Source of the DNA: Actinomucor elegans
Taxonomy: Eukaryota > Mucoromycota > Mucoromycetes > Mucorales > Mucoraceae
Assembly (NCBI GenBank): GCA_026027325.1
Contig: JAMSLZ010000002.1
Span: forward strand, 1,364,001-1,428,000
DNA length: 64,000 nt
Direction of reading: 5' to 3'
Below are positions 31,708 through 42,901 of the stretch, piece by piece (positions within the stretch are counted from its first letter, which is position 1; each line of letters begins with the position of its first letter). The position numbers and the translations under genes were made by a program. The notes beneath the pieces are model-generated. The model was not told the origin of the DNA, made no database searches, and was given only the letters and a program-made list of their open reading frames with translations.

Positions 31708-32790
31708 ATGTCAAACAACAACAACAATAATTGGAGCGTCTACTTTGAGAAGATTGAACAAGAAATCTTAATCAACCGTCGTTTAATTCAAGATTTGATC
31801 CAAATATTAGCACCTCTATTTCCTCGAGAAGCTTCGAGGGTTTCATCTAACGAAGAAATTGAACAAGCACTTGACGATGGTACAATCATATCTGAAGCAT
31901 GTTACTACATTCAGTTTTATTAACCTCTTAGCTTGTCATATATAGCTGAACGAGAAGCAATTGCAAATGCTTTGAATCCTAATTTACGTAGTAAACGGTC
32001 AATCCCAAAAGTGCTAGAAGAAGCAAAAGTGCGTTATCAACAAAAGGCAACCAAGACAAATGTCACCCCTTCTGCACCATTAAGGTTATATGCCCTCTTG
32101 AAACACCTCAAGTATATAAAAGGCCAACAAAATGAACTGACCGATGATGATGTTCAACCGCAATACAATACGTTGAAATACTTGGCAAGAGATGTCTTGA
32201 AAGACATGGAAAGGGCAAATATAAATATTGTTGGTAAAACTTGGAGTGAAATTGGCGAAGAGGATACCAGCATTCAAGAACGTTATGCTTTGCTTTTAGA
32301 GAAACGTGCTTTAGATGTGGGCTTGCATCTGCATCTCTGTGTAGAGATGTGGGCTGCCAAGTTACTTTTATCTGAAGCACTCAAAAACAAGAAGACTGTA
32401 CGTACCAGAAGTAATTCTGCTGAAGAAGGTGAAAGTCAACAAAATCAAGAATCTGTTGAAGACAATGAGATTGAATCGTTCTTCAGGTTAGATGCTTTTT
32501 TATTTCTGTTTTTATATCTTTATTAATATGCTTGTTATGCAAATAGTGTGGATAATCAGCATATCCTTGTTGATCGTCTAGCTACTTCTGTTGCTCCAGT
32601 TGGTCTTGCATCTCCAATTGCTAGCTTGTTGGATCTACATTCTGCTCGCTCATCAACGAAAAGAAAAGCCATTACGGTTCAACCTGACGTTGGTGAAGAT
32701 GAGGAGGCTGGATCTGACAATCGTTCCAAAGAAGCGGATTCCAATAAGCGTAAACCACGCTCTAAGAAAAATACAAAAAAAACGAAATAA
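31708..32790 (+). CDS. CACTA 2 companion protein, three exons, 325 aa
   Basis: Exons 31708-31900, 31946-32486 and 32547-32790. The second intron is a standard 60-bp GT...AG. The first is short (45 bp, GTTACT donor) and less certain. Total 978 bp in frame. N-terminus: polyasparagine, then a coiled-coil-like segment (about residues 10-40). Middle: helical and charged (KVLEEAKVRYQQK, DDDVQPQYNTLKYLARDVL). C-terminus: very basic and low-complexity (KRKPRSKKNTKKTK), a likely nuclear or DNA-binding tail. No known enzyme domain. It shares layout (coiled coil first, basic tail last) with the companion of CACTA 1, but clear sequence homology is not visible by eye. Confidence 0.68.
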
Positions 32791-34093
32791 ATATAGACGT
32801 TTTTTTATTGGTTTAAGTAGCTGACGTAGCATTTTTCTGCGGCTTTTCAGTATTAAGAAAAACTTTTTTACACCAATCTTGAGTTTCTTTCTTTTTTTTC
32901 GTTTGCTAAATTGGCACATTAAACGTAAGGTTTCTTGACATTTGTCACTCTTATTGCGCACAACACTTTAACTGAAGCTTCTGTATAATAGGAATTAACC
33001 TCAATGTCAGCTTGTAATTGTGTTTTTTTTTCCAAGCTTTCGAATATTTCCCTCGTTCTTAATGTCGTAATTATCTATAAATACGTCGTCATTCATACTG
33101 CTTATATTCTTATACTGACTTGTATTCTTAAATACTTATACCACTTCAGTAATACTTATAGCCAGTAATGCCATATAGCTTTTGAACCTTTACTATTAGT
33201 TTTAAAGCTAATAACCATTAAGTAAGTGCAATGATTACTAATCCATTAATTTCTTTGTATATTAATCTAATACTGTTATAATAGATTTAGTTGTGTATAT
33301 ATACAAGACGAAGACTATTAAAACTGTAGCCCAGTGAATTATAATTGATTGTGTCTGATATAGTGTTGGTAAGTCTGTAGCAATAGCGAGTTTCATTCAA
33401 GAATCTAATCATTACTTACTTTAGGAAAAGATGATTAAAATATGCTATTATACAAGCGTGGGCCATTCTTCTAAAGGTTAGTTCAAATATACTCTTAAAA
33501 TATTGTTTCATCAACGATAACTGACATTATTTATACAGTTATTTGCTTAATTCATTTACCTGTTACTTGCCAGTGGGACATAAATTCTTTTATACTTGTA
33601 TGACAATAAGGTAAGTTAAATACTGTTCGTGTGTGATAGAAAGCTGGTTATTGTATATTCAGCTATTGAAGGCTAGTGTGTATTAGAGTAATATCTGTTG
33701 AAGTTATATATTATATAAATAAAAAAAATAGCAATTAAATTATTATCTGAATAACCAAAATGACTATAATATTATTAGTAGTGTATTGTGAATATATGAT
33801 AGAAAACTAATAATAATATTGATTATAAATCATCAATATGGAGGGATTAATCCATACTATTATTGACTGGAAACCACTACTATTATACAATTTACCCATA
33901 ATAATATTGAAGGAAAACCCTTAATATTATAGTATTTACCCATAATATTATCGAATAAGAGTCACTAATATTATCAACCGCCGAAAAAACACTGCCTAGA
34001 AATTGACAATAATTATTAGCAGAACTATAGTCGATTTTACCCCTAATATTATCAACTTTTGGGCAAAAAACCGACAATATTTTCGCCATAGTG
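32791..34093. other. Non-coding right arm of CACTA 2
   Basis: No gene. From 33760 to 34093 the sequence is dense in TAATATTAT and its reverse complement, several copies preceded by ACCC, and ends in the TIR. These are probable transposase-binding repeats. Confidence 0.6.
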
Positions 34094-34149
34094 TTTTACA
34101 GTGTTTTCAAAGTGATTCTACATATGTAAAACTCCTAGTTCTACAACTA

Positions 34150-34350
34150 AGAATTTGGTATGTTCTACAGTCGTAGAATTACTGTAAAACTCGTAGTTTT
34201 ACAGTTTTTGCCCCACCTTAATCTCCTAGTTTTACAGTTGTAGAACTACGAGTTTTACAGTTTTTATCCCACCTTAATCTCCTGGTTTTACAGTTGTAGA
34301 ACTACGAGTTTTACAGTTTTTCCCCCACCTTAATCTCCTGGTTTTACAAC
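34150..34350 (+). repeat. 56-bp tandem repeat, three units
   Basis: TTTTACAGTTTTT starts at 34197, 34253 and 34309, exactly 56 bp apart. Each is followed by CCCACCTTAATCTCCT and, in two, GTTGTAGAACTACGAG. Units differ by a few bases. Within each unit, GTAGTTTTAC/GTAAAAC-type palindromes resemble sequence just left of CACTA 2 (26690-26714), so CACTA 2 may have inserted into this repeat region. Confidence 0.85.
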
Positions 34351-35030
34351 TTTGAAATCACTTTACTATAGAATCATGGCTTTGATTCTTCTTTGTTATT
34401 GGCACAACTATATGTTTCTTATTGGTGGATCATGGCATTAAATTCATCTGTAATGCAGCTATCATCATCACTTTTTCAGACCGTTTAATGCAGATTTTTT
34501 ACAAACTGCATGATAACATTTAGCAATGTTTTAATTTTAAGGTTTGTTTCTTTTATTAAAATGTCAAAAGAAACTACATGTTTCAAAAGTAGTGTAATAC
34601 GGCATCATTAACAGTATTGCTTAATCTACTCTAAATAAATAACAATACGGTTCTATATGGCTACCTGCTTATCTGTTTAATGCGAAAAACTAAGACCAAT
34701 AAGAGTTGCTAGTTGGTAGCCTTGATATATGCATATCAGATACCTAAAAATTGAGCGGTAAACCTAGAAGTGCATGCTGCGAGGCAAACTAATATAATAA
34801 TAAACGATAATGAGAATACTTATCAATGAAAATGAAAGAAAAGTTAACTGGTATTTTATCTCTTACCTGACACTTATTCTACCTTTATTGCTATAAAGAA
34901 AGAAAAAGATCATTCCCTAAATAAAGATCTGCTATTTCCTAAGTATTCTTGTAATATTAGTATGTATTTCGATTAAACAAATGTGCTCATTTTTTATATA
35001 TATGCAATAATACCTTAAACTAATACATAT
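34351..35030. other. No gene seen
   Basis: AT-rich sequence with no supported ORF, TIR or LTR. Confidence 0.5.
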
Positions 35031-35331
35031 TGTGGTGAAATAGCCACATAATTGAAGTACAGACAGACTAGAGGCCTGTGCGCCCTAGCTGTAGCACATA
35101 CATACTAAAGCATCATTGATTACCTTATACAGCGATACAGTCCTTAAACAGAGATACGTCCTTCTTATACTTCTTATATGAACACAAGTAAATAACCTTC
35201 AGTCACAATTCAACGAGTATAAATACAAGCTAGAAAAACTAGTTAGAAATAACTAATCACATTAAAGTTGAATAAACTATAACCAAGTTATAATCGACTT
35301 ACTACCTGCTTTTATTTTTAATTTTACCGCA
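35031..35331 (+). repeat. Solo LTR of the chromovirus family
   Basis: 301 bp, nearly identical to the 302-bp LTRs at 17823 and elsewhere. Flanked by the 5-bp duplication CATAT (35026-35030, 35332-35336). An internal part was lost by LTR-LTR recombination. Confidence 0.93.
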
Positions 35332-35705
35332 CATATATTTTATATTAATTTATATTTTGAGAAGCAGCATGTTTGGTTCAAACTATGATGAGTAGATCAA
35401 ATAATATTGCGATGAATATACTACAAGCAATGGGTTATATCATAATGAAGAACAATTCAAATTAAAAGATGTATCTATTATTTTATTTTTATTTTTTTCA
35501 CTTCTAATTTTATATATTAATATAATTATAATTATACTTCGGATTTAAAATACCCCTAGTTTCGTACCAGCCACATATGTACGAGAACCTTTCTCTAAGA
35601 GAAAGAACCATAAAGAGTCGCGGTGCAAGTTTTTTTTGCAACTTACACCTTAAAAACTAATACAAAATTAAAAAAATATATACAATAATGGAGTTTAATG
35701 GATTC
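35332..35705. other. No gene seen
   Basis: AT-rich. A GCAAGTTTTTTTTGCAACTTAC hairpin-like stretch near 35625-35645 resembles GTAAGTTATTTTTGTAACTTAC near 62236; significance unknown. Confidence 0.4.
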
Positions 35706-35907
35706 TCAATAACTTACCTTTAATGAATTAAATGAAAAAATAAAAGAAAGAGAAAAAACGAGAGAAACAAGGAAGTGTACATTCTTAAATAAAAAGCAAT
35801 ATGAAACCATTGTAGGAGTTTTATAACCCATTGATAATGCAGAAGTTTGAATCAAAACATTGTAGCGGGCATAATTATTCATATAGAGAGCTGTGATACA
35901 GTAGTTA
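35706..35907 (-). pseudogene. LINE-ORF1-like gene, 3'-most fragment
   Basis: Continues in frame from 37504-37624 once the Tc1 element at 35908-37503 and one TA are disregarded. The frame stops at 35706 after a hydrophobic, probably non-native end. Cysteine positions (YC...) suggest a decayed zinc-knuckle zone. Part of one minus-strand gene broken by three insertions. Confidence 0.45.
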
Positions 35908-37503
35908 CACTGGCCGGTGCACAAAAATATAAATTTGCTTTTTTTAATGTTTCTTAACGTACAGTCACTCGAGTAAGCCCAAACTTTAAATGTATGTTTG
36001 TTGGTATATTTAAATGATATATGCCAAATTTAAACATGAACTGTATAGTAACTACATTTGGAAACTTTACTAAAATTATATTTTGGAATTTTTTGGCTGA
36101 GAGAATTAAACGTGCTGTCTTTTAATATCGAGTATAGCCACCTTTAGCTCTAAGGACTTGCTCTATTCTTTTAGGTAAACTGTTATAGTACGACTCCATG
36201 TCTGCTTTGGTAAATTTGTACCACTCCGTCTCAAATCGTTTGAATAGTTCTTGCTTTGTTTTTGGAGGGGTGTCATATTGGCCTAGTTTTGACTTAACAT
36301 GATGCCATAGATGTTCTATCGGATTTAAGTCTGGGCTATATGGTGACCACTTGTTCATATACTGTATGTTGTTTGCTTTAAGCCATTTTTTAGTTACTTT
36401 GGATGTATGTTTTGAGTCGCCATCTTGCTGAAGAATCACATCATCAGGATTGCAGCCGTAGTAGTCCAAAGTATCCTTAAACGATGTACCCAAGAATTCA
36501 ATATAACAGTCTGAATCCATAGTTTTCTGTAGTACTTGACTAGCGTAGCCTACTCCCCGTGGTGTCATACAGCTCCATATCATTAGGCTTCCGCCACCAA
36601 ACTTTTTGGTCATACGAGTATTATGAGGAAGATCTCTCTGGCCTGGCTCTTTCCATGTATAAATAGCTCCATCAGACTGCCACATGTTTATTTTCGTTTC
36701 ATCCGAAAATACAACTTTCTTCCATTGCTCAACAGTCCAACCATGGTATTTTCTGGCGTATTGGAGTCTATCCTTCATATAATCAACCTTGGTATATGGT
36801 CGCTTTTTCATAATATAAGCCTTAAGTCCAGTTTGATGGATCAACTTTATAGTCCCATTATAGCTGATTGAATAGCCGAGGGAGTTTAAATATTTGTGTG
36901 CATCTCGACCATTCCTTAAGTATCCGCTTCGAAGTTTGTATTTCAGTGTTACCATAATACGTTGAGGCACTATTCTACGGCCACCACCGGTAGGTCGAAC
37001 GTATTCTGGGTCTATTTCGTTTTTCATTCGGTTTACTGTCCATTTTGAAACTCCTACACGTTGCGCAATAATACTGGTTGGCTCTTGTTTTAGTACCAGT
37101 GATTTGATGCTGGTCGCGCTTGTTATGAGAGATTTTATAAGGCATTATATAGAACGAAGTATGGTCAAGAAAGAAGAAAGGAGAATGGCTGAAACGAATC
37201 AGAATAGGCTTCTTTATATAATTTTCCGTTGCCATAGGCAATGTTTCATTAGTATCAATAGATAAACGGAATTATTATTAGTGATTATGGTCTATTTACG
37301 TCATAAAACGGAAAAGCCCTCAAATTTTAAAAGTTGAAAAAACGGTTTATCATCATTTTATCACTATGACGTAACATAAACCCTAGCCTAAACATTTAGT
37401 ATTTTCATGCAGTATGTTAGAGCTATAGCTCAATATTACTTGATCTGGTTAAATTTAAAAATTGACGGAGTAATAGCAATTAAAAGTTTTGTGCACCGGC
37501 CAG
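35908..37503 (-). mobile_element. Tc1-like element A
   Basis: About 1.6 kb. The TIR CTGGCCGGTGCACAAAA occurs at both ends in inverted orientation and TA dinucleotides flank it (35906-35907, 37504-37505). The left end has two extra bases (CA), so the exact end is uncertain. Inserted in the LINE-like gene. Confidence 0.85.
36122..37145 (-). pseudogene. Tc1-like transposase, one early frameshift
   Basis: The likely start is the ATG at 37145 (MPYKISHNKRDQ). The length to the stop is 1,024 bp, one base more than a codon multiple, and the frame shifts between 37110 and 37070. After that the protein is open for 301 codons beyond an internal Met. Motifs: helix-turn-helix (IIAQRVGVSKWTV), the first catalytic aspartate in VVFSDETKI, the second in LQQDGDSKHTS, and the glutamate in SPDLNPIE, with 35 residues between the last two. 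C-terminus: LRAKGGYTRY, usual for Tc1. Expected length about 340 aa. It is nearly intact, so decay is recent or the shift is a sequencing error. Confidence 0.85.
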
Positions 37504-37624
37504 TAAAACTACTGTATCGACAATAAGGATCCATAGAGGACCAATTAGCATATACAGTGGTCGCATCTGCGTAATCGTTGTTTCGCACGGAAGGGCGAAT
37601 TGAGAGTTGTGTAAACTGCCAATG
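37504..37624 (-). pseudogene. LINE-ORF1-like gene, middle fragment
   Basis: Bounded on the left by the Tc1 TA and on the right by the 9-bp Merlin duplication CTGCCAATG (37616-37624). Read on the minus strand it continues the frame of 44715-45191 as HWQFTQLSIRP and later W-SSMDPYCRY. The last motif recalls the start of zinc knuckles in LINE ORF1 proteins of Mucoromycota (from memory of the family). Confidence 0.5.
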
Positions 37625-38260
37625 GGTGTGATATGATTATAACTCTCATATACTAAATATGGTAATTATTTTTGATATTTATTTTGGGATAGGTCAAAAT
37701 ATAATGTACAGATTTAATAAATGTTGTTTTACAACTTTTATTTAAATCTCAAAAACATAAATATTAAAAAATTCAAATTAAAATCTGAGTGATTTTATTT
37801 TTTTCGTCTTTTTTATATTTACTTTTTAGAAATAATTAAAAATAAATGTAAAACATTTATATTTAATATTTCTGTACATTATTTTGATAATGATCCTTAT
37901 TTTTTTATTCCATCCACCTCCAACAGTTTATTGTCATATAAAGGACATTATATAGAGAAATGTTTCAAACTAAATAAATTTTATGTAGATTTTAAAATAT
38001 TTATATAATTGAAAAGTAGTAATAAAAGTAATAAAAAGGTAACATTGTAATTAATAGAAAATTTTTAAATAATGTTAATTTTGTAATATAAATAAGTTTG
38101 TAAAATATGGTATAAATGTATATTCTTTAAAAGTGTAATAAATAAGAAATAAAATATTAAAATAAATATGGTTAGAAAACAAATTATGTAATTATTAACA
38201 ACCTTGTAAAATACGTATAACATATACAGTAAAACATTTCTCATATATATATGTTTTAAT
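37625..38260. other. Non-coding part of M1
   Basis: Very AT-rich. A 67-codon frame at 38065-38268 is hydrophobic by base composition and not credible as a gene. Confidence 0.5.
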
Positions 38261-38520
38261 TTAATCATTATCTATTATCATATCATTTTCATTAATTGTA
38301 TTTTCTGTTATATTATTAGTCTTTAATATGTATGCATATTCATATTTTTTTCCATTAATTAATTTCATGGTGATTAAAACAACATCATTTTTTTTTAATT
38401 TAAAATTTATATCTATTATATCAAAATTATATTTTTATTTTTAAAAATTTGTTGTGGTATAAATGAACATTTCAAATCTTTTATAAACTTTTTATTCAAA
38501 AACGGATTATTTTCGGACAT
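38261..38520 (-). pseudogene. Merlin M1 downstream accessory ORF, one frameshift
   Basis: Starts ATG at 38520 (MSENNPFLNKKF), frameshift near 38425, then reads ...KLKKNDVVLITMKLINGKKY and ...KTNN, to a TAA at 38261. The pattern K-x-K-x-D-x(4)-I-x-MK-NG recurs in the 98-aa ORF at the same place in Merlin M3 (51473-51769). Function unknown; small, charged, lysine/asparagine-rich. Confidence 0.5.
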
Positions 38521-38596
38521 GATAATATATATCAATTAATTTATTTATTTTTATGCCCAAATTCAATTTTTTTTTATTTTAATAAATTTTAATCTT

Positions 38597-39451
38597 TTAA
38601 AAATTCCATCCAAATGTTTTTATTTTATTATTTCTTCTCCATTGATATTCTTTTATATGTAACATTATGTTCTTTTTATTTCTATGTATAGGCATTAAAT
38701 TTCTTTTAAATGCTCCCCAAGTAGCTTCAATTGATTGTGTATGAACTTTAGTTATAGGATCTACAAAATGCTTAGAATGGTTTACAGTTTTATGATTATA
38801 TCCAATATTATTTAAATTATTATATCCTTTCCAGCAGTCAGTATATATTGTTGTTCCTTCATTTATATATTTATTAACAATATAATCTATATTTATACTA
38901 TTTCTATGTTTTATAGGTAGCATAAATAATTTTTTATCTTTATTATCATTACTTCTTTCAATACCTCCAATAATCCAAGCACCATCAATTTTCCTACCTT
39001 TATGGTATTTTCTTTTAGCAATTTTACTTTCATCCATTTCTACTATTTTATCTTTTCCTCCTATTTTTTTATCTGGTGTAATTAATTGTTTATTTTTTAT
39101 ATATTTTCTAAATATTTTTTTATATTTTACAACTGTATTTTTATCAATATTTAATGCTGATGAAATATAAGTTCCGGTGACTTTACCAAGAAACAAATGT
39201 AATAAATGTAATTGTATGTTTATTGGTAATTTCATTTTATTAAAAATTGTACCATTTAATGGTGATATAGTTTTTCTACATTTATAATTTCTACATACGT
39301 ATAATTTTTTATTTAAATTTAAAGTCATATCTTTTCCACAATTACTACAATTTTTATATCCATTCACATAGTCATTATTTATTAAGTATAACAAAGCCTT
39401 TCTATCGTCATCAAATATTTCTTTTAATTTTTTATATGGCTCTACTAACAT
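38597..39451 (-). CDS. Merlin M1 transposase (ISXO2/IS1595-like), 284 aa
   Basis: Starts MLVEPYKKL. A zinc ribbon C-x2-C...C-x4-C (CSNCGKD...CRNYKC) is at about residues 36-60. The DDE core: first aspartate in VEMDESKIAKRKYHKG, second in TIYTDCWKGY, glutamate in HTQSIEATWGAFK; a conserved VNHSKHFVD lies between. The full length is close to M3 (293 aa) and M4 (292 aa). No stop or shift inside. Its promoter side is separated by the inserted block at 39486, which starts 35 bp upstream of the ATG. Confidence 0.9.
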   Translation of the reverse strand: MLVEPYKKLKEIFDDDRKALLYLINNDYVNGYKNCSNCGKDMTLNLNKKLYVCRNYKCRKTISPLNGTIFNKMKLPINIQLHLLHLFLGKVTGTYISSALNIDKNTVVKYKKIFRKYIKNKQLITPDKKIGGKDKIVEMDESKIAKRKYHKGRKIDGAWIIGGIERSNDNKDKKLFMLPIKHRNSINIDYIVNKYINEGTTIYTDCWKGYNNLNNIGYNHKTVNHSKHFVDPITKVHTQSIEATWGAFKRNLMPIHRNKKNIMLHIKEYQWRRNNKIKTFGWNF

Positions 39452-39485
39452 TTTTATAATATATTTTGAACATAATTTTATTACT

Positions 39486-41288
39486 GGAAAATATACATGC
39501 TATTCATATACCTATGTATCTTTAAAAAATATTCGTAAAATTTATAATCATATATATATATATAAAACAAAAAAAAATTACAAAATCTTTTTTATTTTTT
39601 AAGTCATGTGACATCATGATACGTATCCCTTAAGTTTAAAGGTTATCTAACCCAGCATGATATTCATCAATTATTTCTCTATCATTAAATGCTAAAATGA
39701 AATAAAAATTGAAAAAAACATATATAAAAAACATAAAATGGATAAACTTATATACGAAGAATTAAATAAAATAAAACATAGTTACTGGAATTTTTTAGAT
39801 GAGGAATGGAAAATAAAAGAAGATGAGTATAAACATAGAACAGAACTAAAAGATGTAAAAAATATTGAAGAAATTAAGGTTGAATTACAAAACAAATTAG
39901 GCATAATACCTATATTTTTCTTTTTAAATAATATATTTGTAAATTATAAATATAAAACTCCATATAGAGATATTGAAAAAGGATTACTAATAATATATCA
40001 CTTAATTACAGGTAAAAGCATAAGAGAAATGAATGATTACATACCCTATTCATCATTTCATGAAATATATAAAAGTTTCTGGGATGTAAACTTAAATGAG
40101 CTACATAAAACATGTAATAAACTATTAGAAAATATGTTTAGCACAATTTTATTAAGAATATATTATGCTAATAGACTTAATCCTGAGCATTTTAAGCATG
40201 TTACTTTACTTTTGGATGGACATGATAGTAGAGTTAACTATACAGATTTGAAAATTAAAAGTAAAGATATGTATTCATATAAATTTAAAAAATCAGGATT
40301 TAGAACCCAAGTAATAATTGATGTTAATGAAATAGCTATTTATGTATCAGATAGTTTACCATGTAAAAAATATAATGATGGTAAAATGTTTTTAGCAATG
40401 AAACTAGAAAATAAATTAAATGAAAATGATTGTATAGCAGTTGATGGAGGTTATAATTTATTTATAGAAGACTTCTTAGAGAATTGTAGTAAATATGGAA
40501 ATGATAAAATCAATAACGATAATTTTATATTTCCATTTAGAAAAAAAAAGGAATTAAGTTAAGTGATAATGAAATTGAATTCAATAATACTTTTGGAAGT
40601 TTTAGAAGCATCATTGAAAATAAATTTGGACGATTAGGTGATAAATTCCAAAGATTTGATAATAGTAATAAAGTTCTTAAAATTGATAATATAAGAATAT
40701 ATAATTTACAGTTAAAAATGGCATTATTATTAAGTAACATCCAAAAATTTGTTGAGCTTCAAAATATTCCAATTAAAGATTATTATGGATTATGGATACA
40801 AGATAAATTTAATTATCCAAGTAACAAAATCATAATGAAGATGCATTTACTGAAACTTTTGAATATTGTAGAGTCATTAATATGAGAAATAAACAAAACT
40901 CATTTATTAATGATATGCTAAATAAAAGTGAAATGATAATTGACGAAAATATAGAATACATAGAAAATGATTCATATGAAATAGAAAAAATATTAAATCA
41001 TAGAAAATATAAAAAAAGAACAAAATATTTTATTAAATGGAAAAATTATGATGATAGCTACAATAGTTGGATATGGGAAGACGCATTTAATGATAGAGAA
41101 ATAATTGATGAATATCATGCTGGGTTAGATAACCTTTAAACTTAAGGGATACGTATCATGATGTCACATGACTTAAAAATAAAAAAGATTTTGTAATTTT
41201 TTTTTGTTTTATATATATATATATGATTATAAATTTTACGAATATTTTTTAAAGATACATAGGTATATGAATAGCATGTATATTTTCC
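39486..41288 (+). mobile_element. Long-TIR element H1: Harbinger-like transposase with chromodomain
   Basis: 1,803 bp with near-identical terminal inverted repeats of about 206 bp (39486-39692 and 41083-41288), starting GGAAAATATACATGC. ACT lies at the left; the matching ACT is found only beyond the next element at 44631, so H1 and H2 may have entered M1 as one unit, or one landed beside the other. The right-hand boundary sequence 41289-41328 belongs to neither TIR. Confidence 0.8.
39738..41139 (+). pseudogene. Harbinger-like DDE transposase with C-terminal chromodomain, two frameshifts
   Basis: Frame 1 (39738-40562, 274 codons): LLLDGHDSR (first aspartate, about residue 158), YSYKFKKSGFRTQVIIDV, and CIAVDGGYNLF (second aspartate). 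A run of nine adenines near 40540-40550 shifts frame; beyond it FNNTFGSFRSIIENKFGRL supplies the expected glutamate zone. A second shift is near 40825. The last part (40882-41139) is a chromodomain: YEIEKILNHRKYKKRTKYFIKW-x-N-Y, then NSWIWEDAF and IIDEY. The final 19 codons lie in the right TIR. The DDE_4/PIF-Harbinger resemblance is from motifs. A chromodomain on such a transposase is uncommon and suggests chromatin-guided integration (inference). Homopolymer shifts could be sequencing errors. Confidence 0.75.
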
Positions 41289-42348
41289 TTATAATAATAA
41301 CAGTCAAATTTACTGTAATACTTATTAAGGAGAACATGTTTGTGCATTTAAGCATAAAAATTTAACAATTTACATAGATTTCATGAATTATATAAATGTT
41401 AGGGTTAATTTTAAAATCACGTGATTGTTAAAATGCCCCTAAATTTATGAATTTCATTTTTTTCAGCTTTTTTTTAGAATACCAAGACATTTTTAGAAAT
41501 CACATGATATGATAGCTATAAAACATACTATATAACAACAATGTCATCCAATTAATATATGTATAAAAACTAGATTACTCTTATATTTCCAATTTTAATT
41601 TATTTAACATAAATTGAAAAACATACATTAAAATAAATATGCCTGTAATAACATTAACAGAATATGATAAAAATGCTTTTTTAATAGAGAAATTTAAGGA
41701 TGACAAATACAATGTATTGTATAATGGTCATAATTTCATAATTGATACAAAGATTGCATTTGAAGATAGTCAATTATGGATTGAAAAAAAACCATATAAA
41801 ATAAAGATAGATTTAGACATTACTAGTAATGAACATATGGGTGATTACCAAACGAGGTCTCAGATTTAATTTATACTAATAATACATAATATTTTATTTT
41901 ACACTTCATAGGGAAATGCTTAACATTTTTTGTTTTTTAAGCTTTTAATATGACCAATAAATATATCAAAAAGTATTTAAATAATTACTATTACTAATTT
42001 CTAAATAATTCTTTTTTTCATATTTTTATCATAAATTCTACTTTTTCCTTTATTTTCAATATTTTATTTTGTTTTTCTATTAAAACTATTTAATTTTATA
42101 TATCAAGTAATAGATAATAAAATATTAATTAAAAATATATAATAACAATAAAATTATATTTAAAATGTTTCTCATATGATGAATATAATGAAAATTTATT
42201 AGAAATAGATATTGTGAAGGAAGAAATAAAAAACTTAGAAAATAAAAATTTAATTTAGATAATAATTATCAGCATGATATAAATGTTAAAATTAATGGAA
42301 TATATATTGAAAAATTTAATTTAGAAAATATATTTAAATTATAATTTA

Positions 42349-42645
42349 AGTTTTTTCATGATGGGTGCGATTTCATCAAGTATCATATTATTCTTATTAT
42401 CTAATGTTTTTCTTTTTATACCTTTGTTTTTATCTTTATTATATGTCTTAAATTCATATACTTTTCTTAATCTTTATTTGAACCATTTTTTTCATGTAGA
42501 TTCATAACACCCATCTTTTTGCTTTATTTTGTATTCTGCTAAATCATATTTTTTCATATCTTTTATAATTATACTTCGTTTAATATTGTATTTATATTTA
42601 TCATCTACAATAATATTAATATTTCATCCATTTCTTTTTTATATT
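42349..42645 (-). pseudogene. Merlin M2 accessory ORF, frameshifted
   Basis: Equivalent to the 98-aa ORF of M3 (51473-51769), but with small deletions (for example TCTTTATTTG here against TCTTTTATTTG expected), so it is not open. Confidence 0.55.
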
Positions 42646-42901
42646 ATTACTTTTTCAATTTTTTTATTTTTTTATAATAGATATATTTAATCCCACTCAT
42701 AATGTAATACCCAATTGTCTCTGATCTATTACATAATCATTGTGTCTTAAATAGGCTAGTTTACTGACTTAGTCAGGTCCTTGTAATAAGAATAATGAAT
42801 ATCAAATATGCATTTCACATTTATAACTATCAATATATTTTCTATCATATTTTTAATAAATATAAAAATTCAATTTTTTGCATTTTTTATGTAAATTAAA
42901 A

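Larger units (their letters stand above)
26715..34093. mobile_element. CACTA-type transposon 2, apparently complete with two genes
   Basis: 7,379 bp. The ends CACTATGGCGAAAATATTGT match in inverted orientation at both sides (26715 onward and up to 34093), and TTT flanks both ends (26712-26714, 34094-34096). It holds a six-exon tnp2-like transposase (minus) and a divergent three-exon companion (plus), both with clean frames. Subterminal repeats of the type ACCCATAATATTAT are at both arms (26749; 33896, 33941, 34037). It is the most likely autonomous DNA transposon in the window. Confidence 0.9.

Noticed and set aside
38065..38268. Hydrophobic 67-codon ORF as a membrane protein
   Set aside because: Its hydrophobicity follows from extreme AT content, and it overlaps the better-supported accessory ORF region.
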